64,000 nt of DNA from Citrobacter koseri ATCC BAA-895 (GCF_000018045.1 NC_009792.1:1302001-1366000), one strand, 5' to 3'. Counted from the first letter of the stretch, positions 9,091 through 18,641 are shown. Notes: generated by a model from the sequence alone, not told the origin. Numbers and translations: made by a program.

Positions 9091-9711
9091 ATGAGCCAGT
9101 TTTTTTATATTCATCCTGAAAACCCGCAACAACGGCTGATCAATCAGGCGGTTGAAATTGTGCGTAAAGGCGGGGTGATTGTTTATCCAACCGATTCCGG
9201 CTATGCGCTGGGTTGTAAAATCGAAGATAAAGGGGCGATGGAGCGCATCTGCCGCATTCGCCACCTGCCGGACGGGCATAACTTCACGCTGATGTGTCGG
9301 GATCTGTCTGAGTTATCGACCTATTCGTTTGTCGATAACGTCGCCTTTCGCTTAATCAAAAACAATACGCCGGGCAACTACACTTTTATCCTGAAGGGAA
9401 CGAAAGACGTGCCGCGCCGCCTGTTACAGGAAAAACGGAAAACAATCGGTCTGCGCGTGCCGTCGAACCCGATCGCGCTGGCACTGCTGGAAGCGCTGGG
9501 CGAACCGATGCTCTCCACCTCGCTGATGCTGCCCGGCAGCGAATTTACCGAGTCCGACCCGGAAGAGATCAAAGACCGCCTGGAAAAACAGGTCGATTTG
9601 ATCATTCATGGCGGTTACCTCGGCCAGCAACCGACCACGGTGATTGATTTAACCGATGATTCTCCGGTTGTCTTGCGCGAAGGCGTTGGTGACGTTAAAC
9701 CTTTCTTATAA
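9091..9711 (+). CDS. yciO: YciO, Sua5/YrdC-family protein
   Basis: A 206-residue protein of the Sua5/YciO/YrdC fold, related to enzymes making threonylcarbamoyl-AMP for tRNA t6A. The conserved N-terminal GGVIVYPTDSGYALGC and the KxR-type basic residues are present. YciO itself cannot replace TsaC in E. coli, so its precise role is unsettled. The chosen ATG has GGGAAG upstream. The frame also runs further 5' inside trpH, but that extension is not coding. Confidence 0.95.
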   Translation: MSQFFYIHPENPQQRLINQAVEIVRKGGVIVYPTDSGYALGCKIEDKGAMERICRIRHLPDGHNFTLMCRDLSELSTYSFVDNVAFRLIKNNTPGNYTFILKGTKDVPRRLLQEKRKTIGLRVPSNPIALALLEALGEPMLSTSLMLPGSEFTESDPEEIKDRLEKQVDLIIHGGYLGQQPTTVIDLTDDSPVVLREGVGDVKPFL

Positions 9712-9811
9712 GGGCGCAACTCTGTATACTACGCGGCCTTAAAATGGCGCTGTAAAGCGCCGTTGATTCTCCTGTTCGACGCCTGTGAAGGCGACACCTG
9801 AAGGAAGCTCT

Positions 9812-10687
9812 ATGAGCGAAAAGTTACAAAAAGTGCTGGCTCGCGCTGGCCACGGTTCTCGCCGTGAAATTGAATCCATTATTGAAGCAGGCCGCGTAAG
9901 CGTTGACGGCAAAATCGCCACGCTTGGCGATCGCGTTGAAATCACGCCGGGTCTGAAAATCCGTATCGACGGTCATCTGATCTCGGTGAAAGAGTCTGCG
10001 GAACAAATTTGTCGCGTTCTGGCCTATTACAAACCAGAAGGTGAGCTGTGTACCCGTAACGACCCGGAAGGTCGTCCTACCGTTTTTGATCGCTTACCGA
10101 AACTGCGCGGCGCTCGCTGGATTGCCGTAGGTCGTCTGGATGTGAATACCTGCGGTTTGCTGTTGTTCACGACGGATGGCGAACTGGCGAACCGTCTGAT
10201 GCACCCGAGTCGTGAAGTTGAGCGTGAATACGCCGTGCGCGTATTTGGTCAGGTTGATGACGCCAAGCTGCGTGACCTGAGTCGTGGCGTTCAACTGGAA
10301 GATGGCCCGGCGGCGTTTAAAACCATCAAATTCAGCGGTGGTGAAGGTATTAACCAGTGGTACAACGTCACGCTGACCGAAGGGCGTAACCGTGAGGTAC
10401 GTCGTCTGTGGGAAGCGGTTGGCGTGCAGGTTAGCCGACTGATCCGCGTGCGCTATGGTGATATTCCATTGCCGAAAGGGCTGCCGCGCGGTGGCTGGAC
10501 TGAACTGGATCTGGCGCAGACCAACTATCTGCGTGAACTGGTGCAGCTGGCGCCGGAAACCACCTCCAAAGTGGCCGTGGAGAAAGACCGACGTCGTATG
10601 AAGGCGAACCAGATTCGCCGTGCAGTGAAGCGTCACAGCCAGGTTGGCGGCGGTCGTCGTTCAGGCGGTCGTAACAACAACGGTTGA
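9812..10687 (+). CDS. rluB: 23S rRNA pseudouridine(2605) synthase
   Basis: A 291-residue RsuA/RluB-family synthase. An N-terminal S4 RNA-binding domain (SEKLQKVLARAGHGSRREIE) is followed by the catalytic domain with the nucleophilic Asp in GRLDVNTCGLLLFT. The C-terminus is basic (RRMKANQIRRAVKRHSQ, ending in a Gly/Arg/Asn-rich tail), as in RluB. The ATG at 9812 has AAGGAAG upstream; an earlier in-frame ATG at 9785 lacks one. A REP element follows. Confidence 0.97.
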   Translation: MSEKLQKVLARAGHGSRREIESIIEAGRVSVDGKIATLGDRVEITPGLKIRIDGHLISVKESAEQICRVLAYYKPEGELCTRNDPEGRPTVFDRLPKLRGARWIAVGRLDVNTCGLLLFTTDGELANRLMHPSREVEREYAVRVFGQVDDAKLRDLSRGVQLEDGPAAFKTIKFSGGEGINQWYNVTLTEGRNREVRRLWEAVGVQVSRLIRVRYGDIPLPKGLPRGGWTELDLAQTNYLRELVQLAPETTSKVAVEKDRRRMKANQIRRAVKRHSQVGGGRRSGGRNNNG

Positions 10688-10694
10688 TGCTGAA

Positions 10695-10771
10695 TGCCCG
10701 GTGGCGCTTACGCTTACCGGGCCTACGTTTTGCCTGTAGGCCGGATAAAGCGTTTACGCCGTCATCCGGCA
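10695..10771. repeat. REP/BIME element between rluB and btuR
   Basis: A palindromic unit (GCCCGGTGGCGC ... CTTACCGGGCC) is followed by a second, inverted-type unit (GTAGGCCGGATAAAGCG ... CATCCGGC). It lies between two convergent genes, where REP elements commonly act as transcript ends and gyrase or IHF sites. Confidence 0.9.
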
Positions 10772-10778
10772 CCGTTTC

Positions 10779-11369
10779 CTAATAATCAATTCCCATCTGG
10801 GCCTTCACGCCCGCTTCAAAAGCATGTTTGACCGGACGCAGCTCGCTGACCGTGTCGGCCAGTTCCAGAATATCGCGATGACAACCGCGACCGGTAATAA
10901 TCACCGTCTGATTCTGCGGACGGGCATTTAAGGCATTGATGACCTCTTCAAGCGGCAGATAGTCATACGCCACCATGTAGGTCAGTTCATCCAGCACGAC
11001 CATATCCAACGTTGGGTCCGCCAGCATACGTTTGCCATGTTCCCAGACAGCCATACAGGCTGCGGTGTCGGTTTCGCGATTTTGCGTTTCCCAGGTGAAC
11101 CCGGTCGCCATCACCTGAAATTCCACGCCGTGGGGCTCCAGCAGATTGCGCTCGCCGTTAGGCCATGTGCCTTTAATGAACTGCACCACGCCCACTTTTT
11201 TACCGTGGCCGACGGCGCGCGTTGCGGTGCCGAATGCCGCCGTGGTTTTGCCTTTACCGTTGCCGGTAAACACGATGATGATGCCGCGTTCGTCCTGCGC
11301 CGCCGCAACGCGGGCGTCGACCCGGTCTTTCACACGCTGCTGGCGTTGTTGATAGCGTTCTTCAGTCAT
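10779..11369 (-). CDS. btuR: Cob(I)alamin adenosyltransferase
   Basis: Transfers the adenosyl group of ATP to cob(I)alamin (called cobA in Salmonella), needed for adenosylcobalamin synthesis and scavenging. It is 196 residues. The P-loop is FTGNGKGKTTAAFG, followed by FIKGTWPNGERN and a Walker-B-like VVLDELTY. Its ATG overlaps the yciK stop by four bases, so it is read after yciK in one transcript. Confidence 0.97.
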   Translation of the reverse strand: MTEERYQQRQQRVKDRVDARVAAAQDERGIIIVFTGNGKGKTTAAFGTATRAVGHGKKVGVVQFIKGTWPNGERNLLEPHGVEFQVMATGFTWETQNRETDTAACMAVWEHGKRMLADPTLDMVVLDELTYMVAYDYLPLEEVINALNARPQNQTVIITGRGCHRDILELADTVSELRPVKHAFEAGVKAQMGIDY

Positions 11370-12127
11370 TGGGCGATTCCTGGTCTACGGCCCGGCTGGG
11401 CATCAAAAGTCATACCGGTTTTACGGCGGCTGTCGTCGCCCATCAGCCACAAATAGAGGGGCATGATATCGGCGGGCGTTTTTAACTTCTGCGGATCTTC
11501 CGTAGGGAAGGCGCTGGCGCGCATACTCGTGCGCGTGCCGCCTGGGTTGATGCAATTTACACGTAAGGGGTGGTTCTGGTATTCGTCCGCCAGTACCTGC
11601 ATCATGCCTTCGGTGGCGAATTTAGAGGTGGCGTAAGCGCCCCAGTTGGCGCGTCCCTGACGACCGACGCTTGATGAGGTAAAGACCAGCGAACCGGCGT
11701 CGGATTTAAGTAATAAAGGAAGCAGTGCCTGAGTCAGCATGAATGTCGCATTGACGTTAACCTGCATAACATCCTGCCAGACGTGCGGATTTTGTTCGCT
11801 CATTAGGCAGATATCGCCCAGTAACCCGGCGTTATGCAGAACGCCATCCAGTCGTGGATAGTGCGCCGCAATCCTCTGGCCTAACTGGTGGCACTCTTCA
11901 GCGGTGCAGGTCAGTAGATCCAGCGTAAACCACTGTGGCAATGCGCCTGTATCTTCGGCGACAGTCTGTGCGACCTGACGCAGTTTTTCTTCATTTCGAC
12001 CCAGCAAAATAACGTTTGCGCCGTAGCGCGCGTAGGTGAGCGCGGCTTCGCGGCCAATGCCATCACTGGCGCCAGTGACCAGAATAATGCGATTTTGCAG
12101 TAGATCTTGTTTAGGTTGGTAATGCAC
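11366..12127 (-). CDS. yciK: Short-chain dehydrogenase YciK
   Basis: A 253-residue SDR oxidoreductase. The NAD(P)-binding motif TGASDGIGREAA, the NAG motif in LHNAGLLG, and the catalytic Ser (FTSSS) with Tyr-Lys (YATSK) are all present. The physiological substrate is not established. It is translationally coupled to btuR through a four-base overlap. Confidence 0.95.
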   Translation of the reverse strand: MHYQPKQDLLQNRIILVTGASDGIGREAALTYARYGANVILLGRNEEKLRQVAQTVAEDTGALPQWFTLDLLTCTAEECHQLGQRIAAHYPRLDGVLHNAGLLGDICLMSEQNPHVWQDVMQVNVNATFMLTQALLPLLLKSDAGSLVFTSSSVGRQGRANWGAYATSKFATEGMMQVLADEYQNHPLRVNCINPGGTRTSMRASAFPTEDPQKLKTPADIMPLYLWLMGDDSRRKTGMTFDAQPGRRPGIAQ

Positions 12128-12364
12128 GGCTACTCCTCGGCGACGCGTTGGGTCACCCTGCCAGTTGTCTTATCTTCTCTTTAACTTTTCGGCTTTATGC
12201 CTGAAAGCCCGCGTCATTTCAATCAGTCAACGGCGATAACGCCGAAAAATGAACACTTTGTCATACTTTTCACCCAGTAACCGCAACGCAGGATCAAACG
12301 AGACGGGTTAACACGCCTGTTGTACACTGAGCCAAAATAGCGTTGTGTAACCAAGGTGGGACTC

Positions 12365-13411
12365 GTGGAATTGTTGTCTGAATATGGGTTGTTTTTGGCA
12401 AAAATCGTCACTGTCGTGGTGGCAATCGCCGTCATTGTGATGCTGATCGTGAATGCTGCCCAGCGTAAACGCCAGCGTGGGGAGCTGCGGGTAACGAATC
12501 TCAGCGAGCAATATAAAGAGATGAAGGACGATCTGGCGACGGCGCTGATGGACGGTCATCAACAAAAACTCTGGCATAAAGCGCAGAAAAAGAAGCTGAA
12601 GCTGGAGGCAAAAGCGGCGAAAGCGAAAGCAAAGCAGGGGGAAAATGCCGCGACGGGGAAACCTCGTGCCTGGGTGCTGGATTTTAAAGGCAGTATGGAT
12701 GCCCACGAAGTCAGCGCGCTGCGTGAGGAGGTGACGGCGGTGTTAGCGGCGTTTAAACCGCAGGATCAGGTGGTCGTGCGTCTGGAAAGTCCCGGCGGCG
12801 TTGTGCATGGCTATGGCCTGGCGGCTTCGCAATTGCAGCGTCTGCGCGATAAGCAGATCCCGTTGACGGTAACGGTGGACAAAGTCGCCGCCAGCGGCGG
12901 TTACATGATGGCCTGTGTGGCCGACAAAATTGTTTCGGCGCCGTTTGCGATTGTCGGCTCTATTGGCGTTGTGGCGCAAATCCCTAACTTTAATCGCTTT
13001 TTGAAAGGGAAGGATATCGATATTGAGCTGCACACGGCGGGCCAGTATAAGCGCACGCTGACGCTGCTTGGTGAGAACACGGAGGAAGGGCGCCAGAAAT
13101 TCCGTGAAGATCTGAATGAAACCCATCACCTGTTTAAGCATTTTGTGCAGCAGATGCGTCCTGTGCTGGATATCGAACAGGTGGCCACAGGCGAGCACTG
13201 GTATGGCCAACAGGCGCTGGAGAAAGGTCTGGTGGACGAAATCAACACCAGTGATGACGTCATTCTTCGCTTGATGGACGGTTATGAGGTGTTCAACGTT
13301 CGCTTTATGCAGCGCAAGAAATTGATGGATCGGTTTACGGGTAGCGCCGCAGAAAGCGCCGATCGTTTGTTGCTACGCTGGTGGCAGCGCGGACAAAAAC
13401 CGCTGATGTAA
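12365..13411 (+). CDS. sohB: Inner-membrane S49 peptidase SohB
   Basis: A 348-residue member of the SppA/S49 signal-peptide-peptidase family. An N-terminal membrane helix (LFLAKIVTVVVAIAVIVMLIV) is followed by a basic, Lys/Ala-rich linker and the protease domain with VAASGGYMMACVADKI and GSIGVVAQ. I chose the GTG at 12365 (VELLSEYG) with AAGGTGG upstream, matching the E. coli start; an ATG three codons earlier falls inside that ribosome site. REP repeats follow the gene. Confidence 0.94.
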   Translation: MELLSEYGLFLAKIVTVVVAIAVIVMLIVNAAQRKRQRGELRVTNLSEQYKEMKDDLATALMDGHQQKLWHKAQKKKLKLEAKAAKAKAKQGENAATGKPRAWVLDFKGSMDAHEVSALREEVTAVLAAFKPQDQVVVRLESPGGVVHGYGLAASQLQRLRDKQIPLTVTVDKVAASGGYMMACVADKIVSAPFAIVGSIGVVAQIPNFNRFLKGKDIDIELHTAGQYKRTLTLLGENTEEGRQKFREDLNETHHLFKHFVQQMRPVLDIEQVATGEHWYGQQALEKGLVDEINTSDDVILRLMDGYEVFNVRFMQRKKLMDRFTGSAAESADRLLLRWWQRGQKPLM

Positions 13412-13421
13412 AATTGTCATT

Positions 13422-13555
13422 GCCCGGTGGCGCTAACGCTTACCGGGCCTACGGACTGTTTTGTAGGCCGGATAAGGAGCCCGGTGGCGCTAATGCTTAC
13501 CGGGCCTGCGGACTGTTTTGTAGGCCGGATAAGGCGTAGCCGCCATCCGGCAAAA
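13422..13555. repeat. Tandem 57-bp REP/BIME repeat
   Basis: Two head-to-tail copies of a 57-bp unit, at 13422-13478 and 13479-13535, differ at about three positions. They are followed by a partial third element (GCCGCCATCCGGC). Each unit contains a GCCCGGTGGCGC/CTTACCGGGC palindrome and GTAGGCCGGATAAGG. It lies between convergent sohB and yciN. The near-identity suggests recent unequal duplication. Confidence 0.93.
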
Positions 13556-13566
13556 CCTTTCCTGCG

Positions 13567-13818
13567 TTAATCGATCAGGTGATACTTCTCAGAAAGCACA
13601 TGTGCCAGATGTTTAAACATATTAAACACGGCGGTGCTTTTTGGCGTCGGTAAACCTTGCTCGTCTAAAAAGTAATCGCCGCTGAAGACCAGCACGCCGT
13701 TTCGCTGCGTCACACCGGTGGCGACAATCCCCGCCAGCGTGTCCTCATGCTCACGAATGATTTTGTTAGCTTCAATCAGCAGTGTTTCACGATCGATAGG
13801 TTGGGTGTCTTTATGCAT
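13567..13818 (-). CDS. yciN: DUF2498 protein YciN
   Basis: A small acidic cytoplasmic protein of 83 residues with no signal peptide or membrane helix. It matches the enterobacterial YciN family, whose function is unknown. The ATG is preceded by AAGGAGTAAATA on the minus strand. It lies between the tandem REP block and the long topA leader. Confidence 0.93.
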   Translation of the reverse strand: MHKDTQPIDRETLLIEANKIIREHEDTLAGIVATGVTQRNGVLVFSGDYFLDEQGLPTPKSTAVFNMFKHLAHVLSEKYHLID

Positions 13819-14218
13819 TATTTACTCCTTAAACAAGGACATTAGTCTACGCCGGGCGCTGCTTATGGGCAAATATTCCCTGATAAACACGAAGGTCTTG
13901 TAAAGGTGCTGTTACTGGCGAGATTTGTTTTTGCATGCTAATAAAGTTGCGTAACGAATTTTATCAGGTACAGTGTGACGCTTTCGTCAATCTGGCAACA
14001 GATTTGCTTGACATTCGACCAAAATTCCGTCGTGCTATAGCGCTTGTGTGCTAAAAAGCCTGTTAACTCAGTCACCTGAGGATCACGTTTCGCGCACTGA
14101 GTCAGTACAAGGGGTTGATATCCGCCGACACAGAGACCATATCGGTGTCTCGTCGCCAGTGGAAGGTGAATCAACGTGCGACGCATTCCAGGAAGAATCA
14201 ATTTAGGTAAAGGTGAAT
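13819..14218. other. yciN-topA intergenic region (topA leader)
   Basis: Four hundred bases without a supported gene. By analogy with E. coli this holds several supercoiling-sensitive topA promoters. A TTGACA hexamer is visible at 14008-14013 but no well-spaced -10 partner could be fixed by eye. Small ORFs here look random. Confidence 0.6.
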
Positions 14219-16816
14219 ATGGGTAAAGCTCTTGTCATCGTTGAGTCCCCGGCAAAAGCCAAAACGATCAACAAGTATCTGGGTAATGATTACGTGGTTA
14301 AGTCCAGCGTCGGTCATATCCGTGATTTGCCGACCAGTGGCTCAGCAGCTAAAAAGAGCGCCGACTCTACCTCCACCAAAACGGCTAAAAAGCCCAAAAA
14401 GGATGAACGTGGCGCTCTCGTCAACCGAATGGGGGTTGACCCTTGGCATAACTGGGATGCGCAGTATGAAGTGCTGCCCGGTAAAGAGAAGGTCGTCTCT
14501 GAACTGAAACAATTGGCTGAAAAAGCCGACCACATCTATCTCGCAACCGACCTTGACCGCGAAGGGGAAGCCATTGCCTGGCACCTGCGGGAAGTGATCG
14601 GGGGTGATGACACGCGCTATAGCCGCGTGGTGTTTAACGAAATAACCAAAAACGCGATTCGCCAGGCGTTTGATAAGCCAGGCGAACTGAATATCGACCG
14701 TGTTAACGCGCAGCAGGCGCGCCGCTTTATGGACCGCGTTGTGGGCTATATGGTGTCGCCATTGCTGTGGAAAAAAATTGCGCGAGGCCTGTCGGCAGGC
14801 CGCGTACAGTCCGTTGCCGTGCGTCTGGTTGTTGAGCGCGAACGTGACATCAAAGCGTTCGTACCGGAAGAGTTCTGGGAAGTGAGCGCCAGCACGACAA
14901 CGCCTTCTGGCGATGCCTTGCCGCTCGACGTTACGCACCAGAATGATAAACCGTTCCGTCCGGTTAACCGCGAGCAAACGCTGGCGGCGGTCAGCCTGCT
15001 GGAAAAAGCGCGTTACAGCGTACTGGAGCGTGAAGATAAACCGACCAGCAGCAAGCCTGGCGCGCCGTTTATCACGTCGACGCTGCAACAGGCGGCGAGC
15101 ACGCGTCTGGGCTTTGGCGTGAAAAAAACCATGATGATGGCGCAGCGCTTGTACGAAGCAGGCTACATCACCTACATGCGTACTGACTCCACCAACCTGA
15201 GCCAGGATGCGGTAAACATGGTTCGCGGTTATATCAGCGATAGCTTCGGCAAGAAATACCTGCCGGAGAACCCGAACCAGTACGCCAGCAAAGAAAATTC
15301 ACAGGAAGCGCACGAAGCGATCCGTCCTTCTGATGTCGCGGTGATGGCCGAAGCGCTGAAGGATATGGAAGCGGACGCGCAGAAACTGTATCAGCTGATC
15401 TGGCGTCAGTTTGTCGCCTGTCAGATGACGCCAGCCCAGTACGATTCCACCACGCTGACGGTCGGTGCGGGTGATTTCCGCCTGAAAGCGCGTGGCCGCA
15501 TTCTGCGTTTCGACGGCTGGACGAAAGTCATGCCTGCGCTGCGTAAAGGCGATGAGGACCGGACGTTGCCTGCGGTGAATAAAGGCGATGTGTTGACGCT
15601 GGTTGAACTGACTCCGGCGCAGCACTTCACCAAACCACCGGCGCGCTTCAGTGAAGCATCGCTGGTTAAAGAGCTGGAAAAACGCGGTATTGGTCGTCCA
15701 TCCACCTATGCGTCGATCATCTCGACCATTCAGGATCGCGGTTATGTCCGCGTGGAAAACCGTCGCTTCTATGCTGAAAAAATGGGTGAGATTGTCACCG
15801 ATCGACTGGAAGAAAACTTCCGCGAGCTGATGAACTACGATTTCACCGCCCAGATGGAAGACAGCCTCGACAAGGTGGCCAGCCACGAAGCCGAGTGGAA
15901 AAACGTGCTTGATAACTTCTTCAGCGATTTTACTCAGCAGCTTGATAAAGCGGAGAAAGATCCTGAAGAGGGCGGCATGCGTCCTAACCAGATGGTGCTG
16001 ACCAGCATTGACTGCCCGACATGCGGGCGCAAAATGGGGATTCGCACCGCCAGCACCGGCGTGTTCCTGGGATGTTCCGGCTATGCGCTACCGCCGAAAG
16101 AGCGCTGCAAAACCACCATCAACCTGGTGCCGGAAAATGAAGTGCTGAACGTACTGGAAGGCGATGATGCGGAAACCAACGCCTTGCGTGCAAAACGTCG
16201 TTGCCAGAAGTGCGGCACCGCAATGGACAGCTACCTGATCGATCCGAAACGCAAGCTGCATGTCTGCGGTAATAACCCGACCTGCGACGGTTACGAAATC
16301 GAAGAGGGCGAGTTCCGCATTAAAGGTTATGACGGCCCGATCGTTGAGTGCGAAAAATGTGGCTCTGAAATGCACCTGAAAATGGGGCGTTTTGGTAAGT
16401 ACATGGCCTGTACTAACGACGAATGTAAAAATACCCGTAAGATTCTGCGTAACGGTGAAGTCGCGCCGCCGAAAGAAGATCCGGTGCCGTTGCCGGAACT
16501 GCCGTGCGAGAAATCGGACGCGTATTTCGTGCTGCGTGACGGCGCCGCAGGGATCTTCCTCGCGGCGAATACCTTCCCGAAATCGCGTGAAACGCGTGCG
16601 CCGTTAGTGGAAGAGTTGTACCGCTTCCGCGACCGTCTGCCGGAAAAACTGCGTTATCTGGCCGATGCGCCGCAGCAGGACCCGGAAGGCAATAAGACGC
16701 TGGTGCGTTTTAGCCGTAAGACGAAACAGCAGTATGTTGCCGCTGAAAAAGACGGGAAAGCGACGGGATGGTCCGCATTCTTCGTTGATGGCAAGTGGGT
16801 AGAAGGTAAGAAATAA
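14219..16816 (+). CDS. topA: DNA topoisomerase I
   Basis: A type IA topoisomerase of 865 residues that relaxes negative supercoils. The N-terminal Toprim domain carries ATDLDREGEAIAWHL, and the active-site Tyr lies in GYITYMRTDSTNLS near residue 319. Three C-terminal four-cysteine zinc fingers follow (CPTCGRK..., CQKCGTA..., CEKCGSE...), then the zinc-ribbon-like tail. The start at MGKALVIVE is used; an ATG two codons earlier is less likely because AGGTGAA precedes 14219. Confidence 0.98.
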   Translation: MGKALVIVESPAKAKTINKYLGNDYVVKSSVGHIRDLPTSGSAAKKSADSTSTKTAKKPKKDERGALVNRMGVDPWHNWDAQYEVLPGKEKVVSELKQLAEKADHIYLATDLDREGEAIAWHLREVIGGDDTRYSRVVFNEITKNAIRQAFDKPGELNIDRVNAQQARRFMDRVVGYMVSPLLWKKIARGLSAGRVQSVAVRLVVERERDIKAFVPEEFWEVSASTTTPSGDALPLDVTHQNDKPFRPVNREQTLAAVSLLEKARYSVLEREDKPTSSKPGAPFITSTLQQAASTRLGFGVKKTMMMAQRLYEAGYITYMRTDSTNLSQDAVNMVRGYISDSFGKKYLPENPNQYASKENSQEAHEAIRPSDVAVMAEALKDMEADAQKLYQLIWRQFVACQMTPAQYDSTTLTVGAGDFRLKARGRILRFDGWTKVMPALRKGDEDRTLPAVNKGDVLTLVELTPAQHFTKPPARFSEASLVKELEKRGIGRPSTYASIISTIQDRGYVRVENRRFYAEKMGEIVTDRLEENFRELMNYDFTAQMEDSLDKVASHEAEWKNVLDNFFSDFTQQLDKAEKDPEEGGMRPNQMVLTSIDCPTCGRKMGIRTASTGVFLGCSGYALPPKERCKTTINLVPENEVLNVLEGDDAETNALRAKRRCQKCGTAMDSYLIDPKRKLHVCGNNPTCDGYEIEEGEFRIKGYDGPIVECEKCGSEMHLKMGRFGKYMACTNDECKNTRKILRNGEVAPPKEDPVPLPELPCEKSDAYFVLRDGAAGIFLAANTFPKSRETRAPLVEELYRFRDRLPEKLRYLADAPQQDPEGNKTLVRFSRKTKQQYVAAEKDGKATGWSAFFVDGKWVEGKK

Positions 16817-16843
16817 CAGTCACCTGGCTGAATTTCACTTAAG

Positions 16844-16868
16844 AGGGTCGCGCAAGCGGCCCTTTTTT
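16844..16868 (+). terminator. topA intrinsic terminator
   Basis: A GC-rich hairpin (GGGTCGC/GCGGCCC with G-T pairing) is followed by TTTTTTATT, 27 bases after the topA stop. Confidence 0.9.
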
Positions 16869-17027
16869 ATTCCGGGCTTATTATTTTTTCTTCGCATCTA
16901 TACAGCTCTGATATAAATGATATAGTGGTTATAGTTAACGGCTTTTTTATTATTAAATCGTATTAGCAGCGCGTGACGTGCTGCTTATCAAACGATGACA
17001 TGACGGCGCTAATCTGGATGGTTTAAC

Positions 17028-18002
17028 ATGAAATTACAGCAGCTTCGCTACATTGTTGAGGTGGTTAATCACAACCTTAATGTCTCTTCCACCGCCGAAG
17101 GGCTTTACACCTCCCAGCCGGGCATCAGTAAGCAAGTTCGTATGCTGGAAGATGAGCTTGGCATCCAGATTTTTGCGCGTAGCGGTAAACACCTGACGCA
17201 AGTGACGCCAGCCGGGCAGGAAATTATTCGCATTGCGCGCGAAGTGTTGTCCAAAGTCGATGCCATCAAGTCCGTGGCGGGCGAACACACCTGGCCGGAT
17301 AAAGGTTCTCTGTATATTGCCACCACGCACACTCAGGCGCGCTATGCGCTGCCAAATGTGATCAAGGGCTTTATTGAGCGCTATCCTCGCGTTTCATTGC
17401 ATATGCATCAGGGGTCGCCCACGCAAATCGCGGAAGCGGTTTCGAAAGGGAATGCCGACTTCGCTATCGCCACTGAAGCGCTGCACCTGTATGACGATCT
17501 GGTGATGCTGCCATGCTACCACTGGAATCGCTCTATCGTCGTCACGCCAGAGCACCCGCTGGCCGCTAAATCATCGGTGACGATTGAGGAACTGGCACAG
17601 TATCCGCTGGTGACCTACACCTTTGGCTTTACCGGGCGCTCGGAGCTGGATACCGCGTTTAATCGCGCCGGGCTGACGCCGCGTATTGTCTTTACGGCAA
17701 CCGATGCGGACGTGATAAAAACATACGTCCGGCTTGGCCTGGGGGTAGGGGTGATTGCCAGCATGGCCGTCGATCCAATTTCCGACCCGGACCTGGTGCG
17801 TGTCGATGCGCATGATATTTTCAGCCATAGCACCACGAAAATTGGTTTTCGCCGCAGCACGTTTTTACGAAGCTATATGTACGACTTTATTCAACGCTTT
17901 GCGCCGCATCTGACGCGCGATGTTGTGGATACCGCCGTGGCCTTGCGTTCTAACGAAGAAATTGAAGCCATGTTTAACGATATTAAATTACCGGAAAAGT
18001 AA
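17028..18002 (+). CDS. cysB: LysR-type cysteine regulon activator CysB
   Basis: A 324-residue LysR-family regulator that activates sulfate uptake and cysteine synthesis genes with N-acetylserine as inducer. The N-terminal winged HTH covers MKLQQLRYIVEVVNHNLNVS to about residue 60, with TSQPGISKQVRMLE as the recognition part. The rest is the periplasmic-binding-protein-like effector domain. It is a monocistronic gene in the usual place after topA. Confidence 0.98.
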   Translation: MKLQQLRYIVEVVNHNLNVSSTAEGLYTSQPGISKQVRMLEDELGIQIFARSGKHLTQVTPAGQEIIRIAREVLSKVDAIKSVAGEHTWPDKGSLYIATTHTQARYALPNVIKGFIERYPRVSLHMHQGSPTQIAEAVSKGNADFAIATEALHLYDDLVMLPCYHWNRSIVVTPEHPLAAKSSVTIEELAQYPLVTYTFGFTGRSELDTAFNRAGLTPRIVFTATDADVIKTYVRLGLGVGVIASMAVDPISDPDLVRVDAHDIFSHSTTKIGFRRSTFLRSYMYDFIQRFAPHLTRDVVDTAVALRSNEEIEAMFNDIKLPEK

Positions 18003-18017
18003 TCACGCGCGTGAGTT

Positions 18018-18051
18018 TTCAGGTATCTCCAGACATGAGGAGATACCTGAA
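18018..18051 (+). terminator. Hairpin downstream of cysB
   Basis: A perfect 13-bp stem (TTCAGGTATCTCC / GGAGATACCTGAA) with an 8-base loop begins 16 bases after the cysB stop. No T-run follows, so it may terminate weakly or protect the 3' end of the mRNA. Confidence 0.7.
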
Positions 18052-18326
18052 TAACCACTAAATTTATGGATTATGGTTTTCGCTTTTTCTGCGATCATAT
18101 TACCTGCATGGTATTCATGGAAAAGCGCCAGTAAAGTAGTTTCGAATTACCCGCCTCGCAAATTCCGCCTTTCAAATATTTATTTCCGGTCAAAAGATTG
18201 ATTTATTCATGGGAAACGATTCGTAAATTCACTGGATTTTTGACTAAAGTTTCTTTAGGATTTGTCTCATCTGATGATTAATTGTACCGATTGTTTGGTG
18301 CTGAAATGATAAGTGATGCCGATTGT
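18052..18326. other. cysB-ymiA intergenic region
   Basis: About 275 AT-rich bases follow the cysB hairpin. I see no coding signal. It probably holds the promoter for the ymiA-yciX unit. Confidence 0.5.
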
Positions 18327-18467
18327 ATGAGGTTAGCAATGCCTTCTGGAAACCAGGAACCCCGCAGGGACCCCGAGCTTAAACGCAAAGCATGGCTGGC
18401 GGTATTCCTCGGCTCTGCGCTGTTCTGGGTTGTGATTGCGCTGGTTATCTGGCAAGTGTGGGGGTAA
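18327..18467 (+). CDS. ymiA: Small membrane protein YmiA
   Basis: A 46-residue protein that closely matches E. coli YmiA. A polar N-terminus (PSGNQEPRRDPELKRKAW) is followed by a single membrane helix (LAVFLGSALFWVVIALVIW). Function is unknown. I start at MRLAMPSG to match the family length; ATG at 18339 is an alternative. yciX begins three bases after the stop, indicating an operon. Confidence 0.88.
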   Translation: MRLAMPSGNQEPRRDPELKRKAWLAVFLGSALFWVVIALVIWQVWG

Positions 18468-18470
18468 GTC

Positions 18471-18641
18471 ATGGTTTCGCAGGAACATCAGCAACCCTCA
18501 ACGCCAGCACGTCAGCCTCGTGATAGCGTGAAGGAAGCGCGGAGCGAATGTGTGACGAATATTCCAGAATCCTGGAAACTCACACAACAGCAACAGGCAT
18601 TTATTGATTCATTCGCTGAAGATGAGCAACAGAAACAATAA
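18471..18641 (+). CDS. yciX: Small polar protein YciX
   Basis: A 56-codon ORF three bases after ymiA. It starts MVSQEHQQPSTPARQPR and is rich in Gln, Ser and Glu, with no membrane helix. It sits exactly where E. coli has yciX, between ymiA and acnA. Function is unknown. The name rests on position and operon context more than on recalled sequence. Confidence 0.75.
   Translation: MVSQEHQQPSTPARQPRDSVKEARSECVTNIPESWKLTQQQQAFIDSFAEDEQQKQ

Noticed and set aside
10695..13555. REP blocks considered as a CRISPR array
   Set aside because: Units are palindromic and either directly abutting or inverted, with no unique spacers of constant length and no cas genes.
13938..14201. 87-codon minus-strand ORF in the topA leader
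   Set aside because: No good ribosome site, no family resemblance, and it covers the expected topA promoter region.
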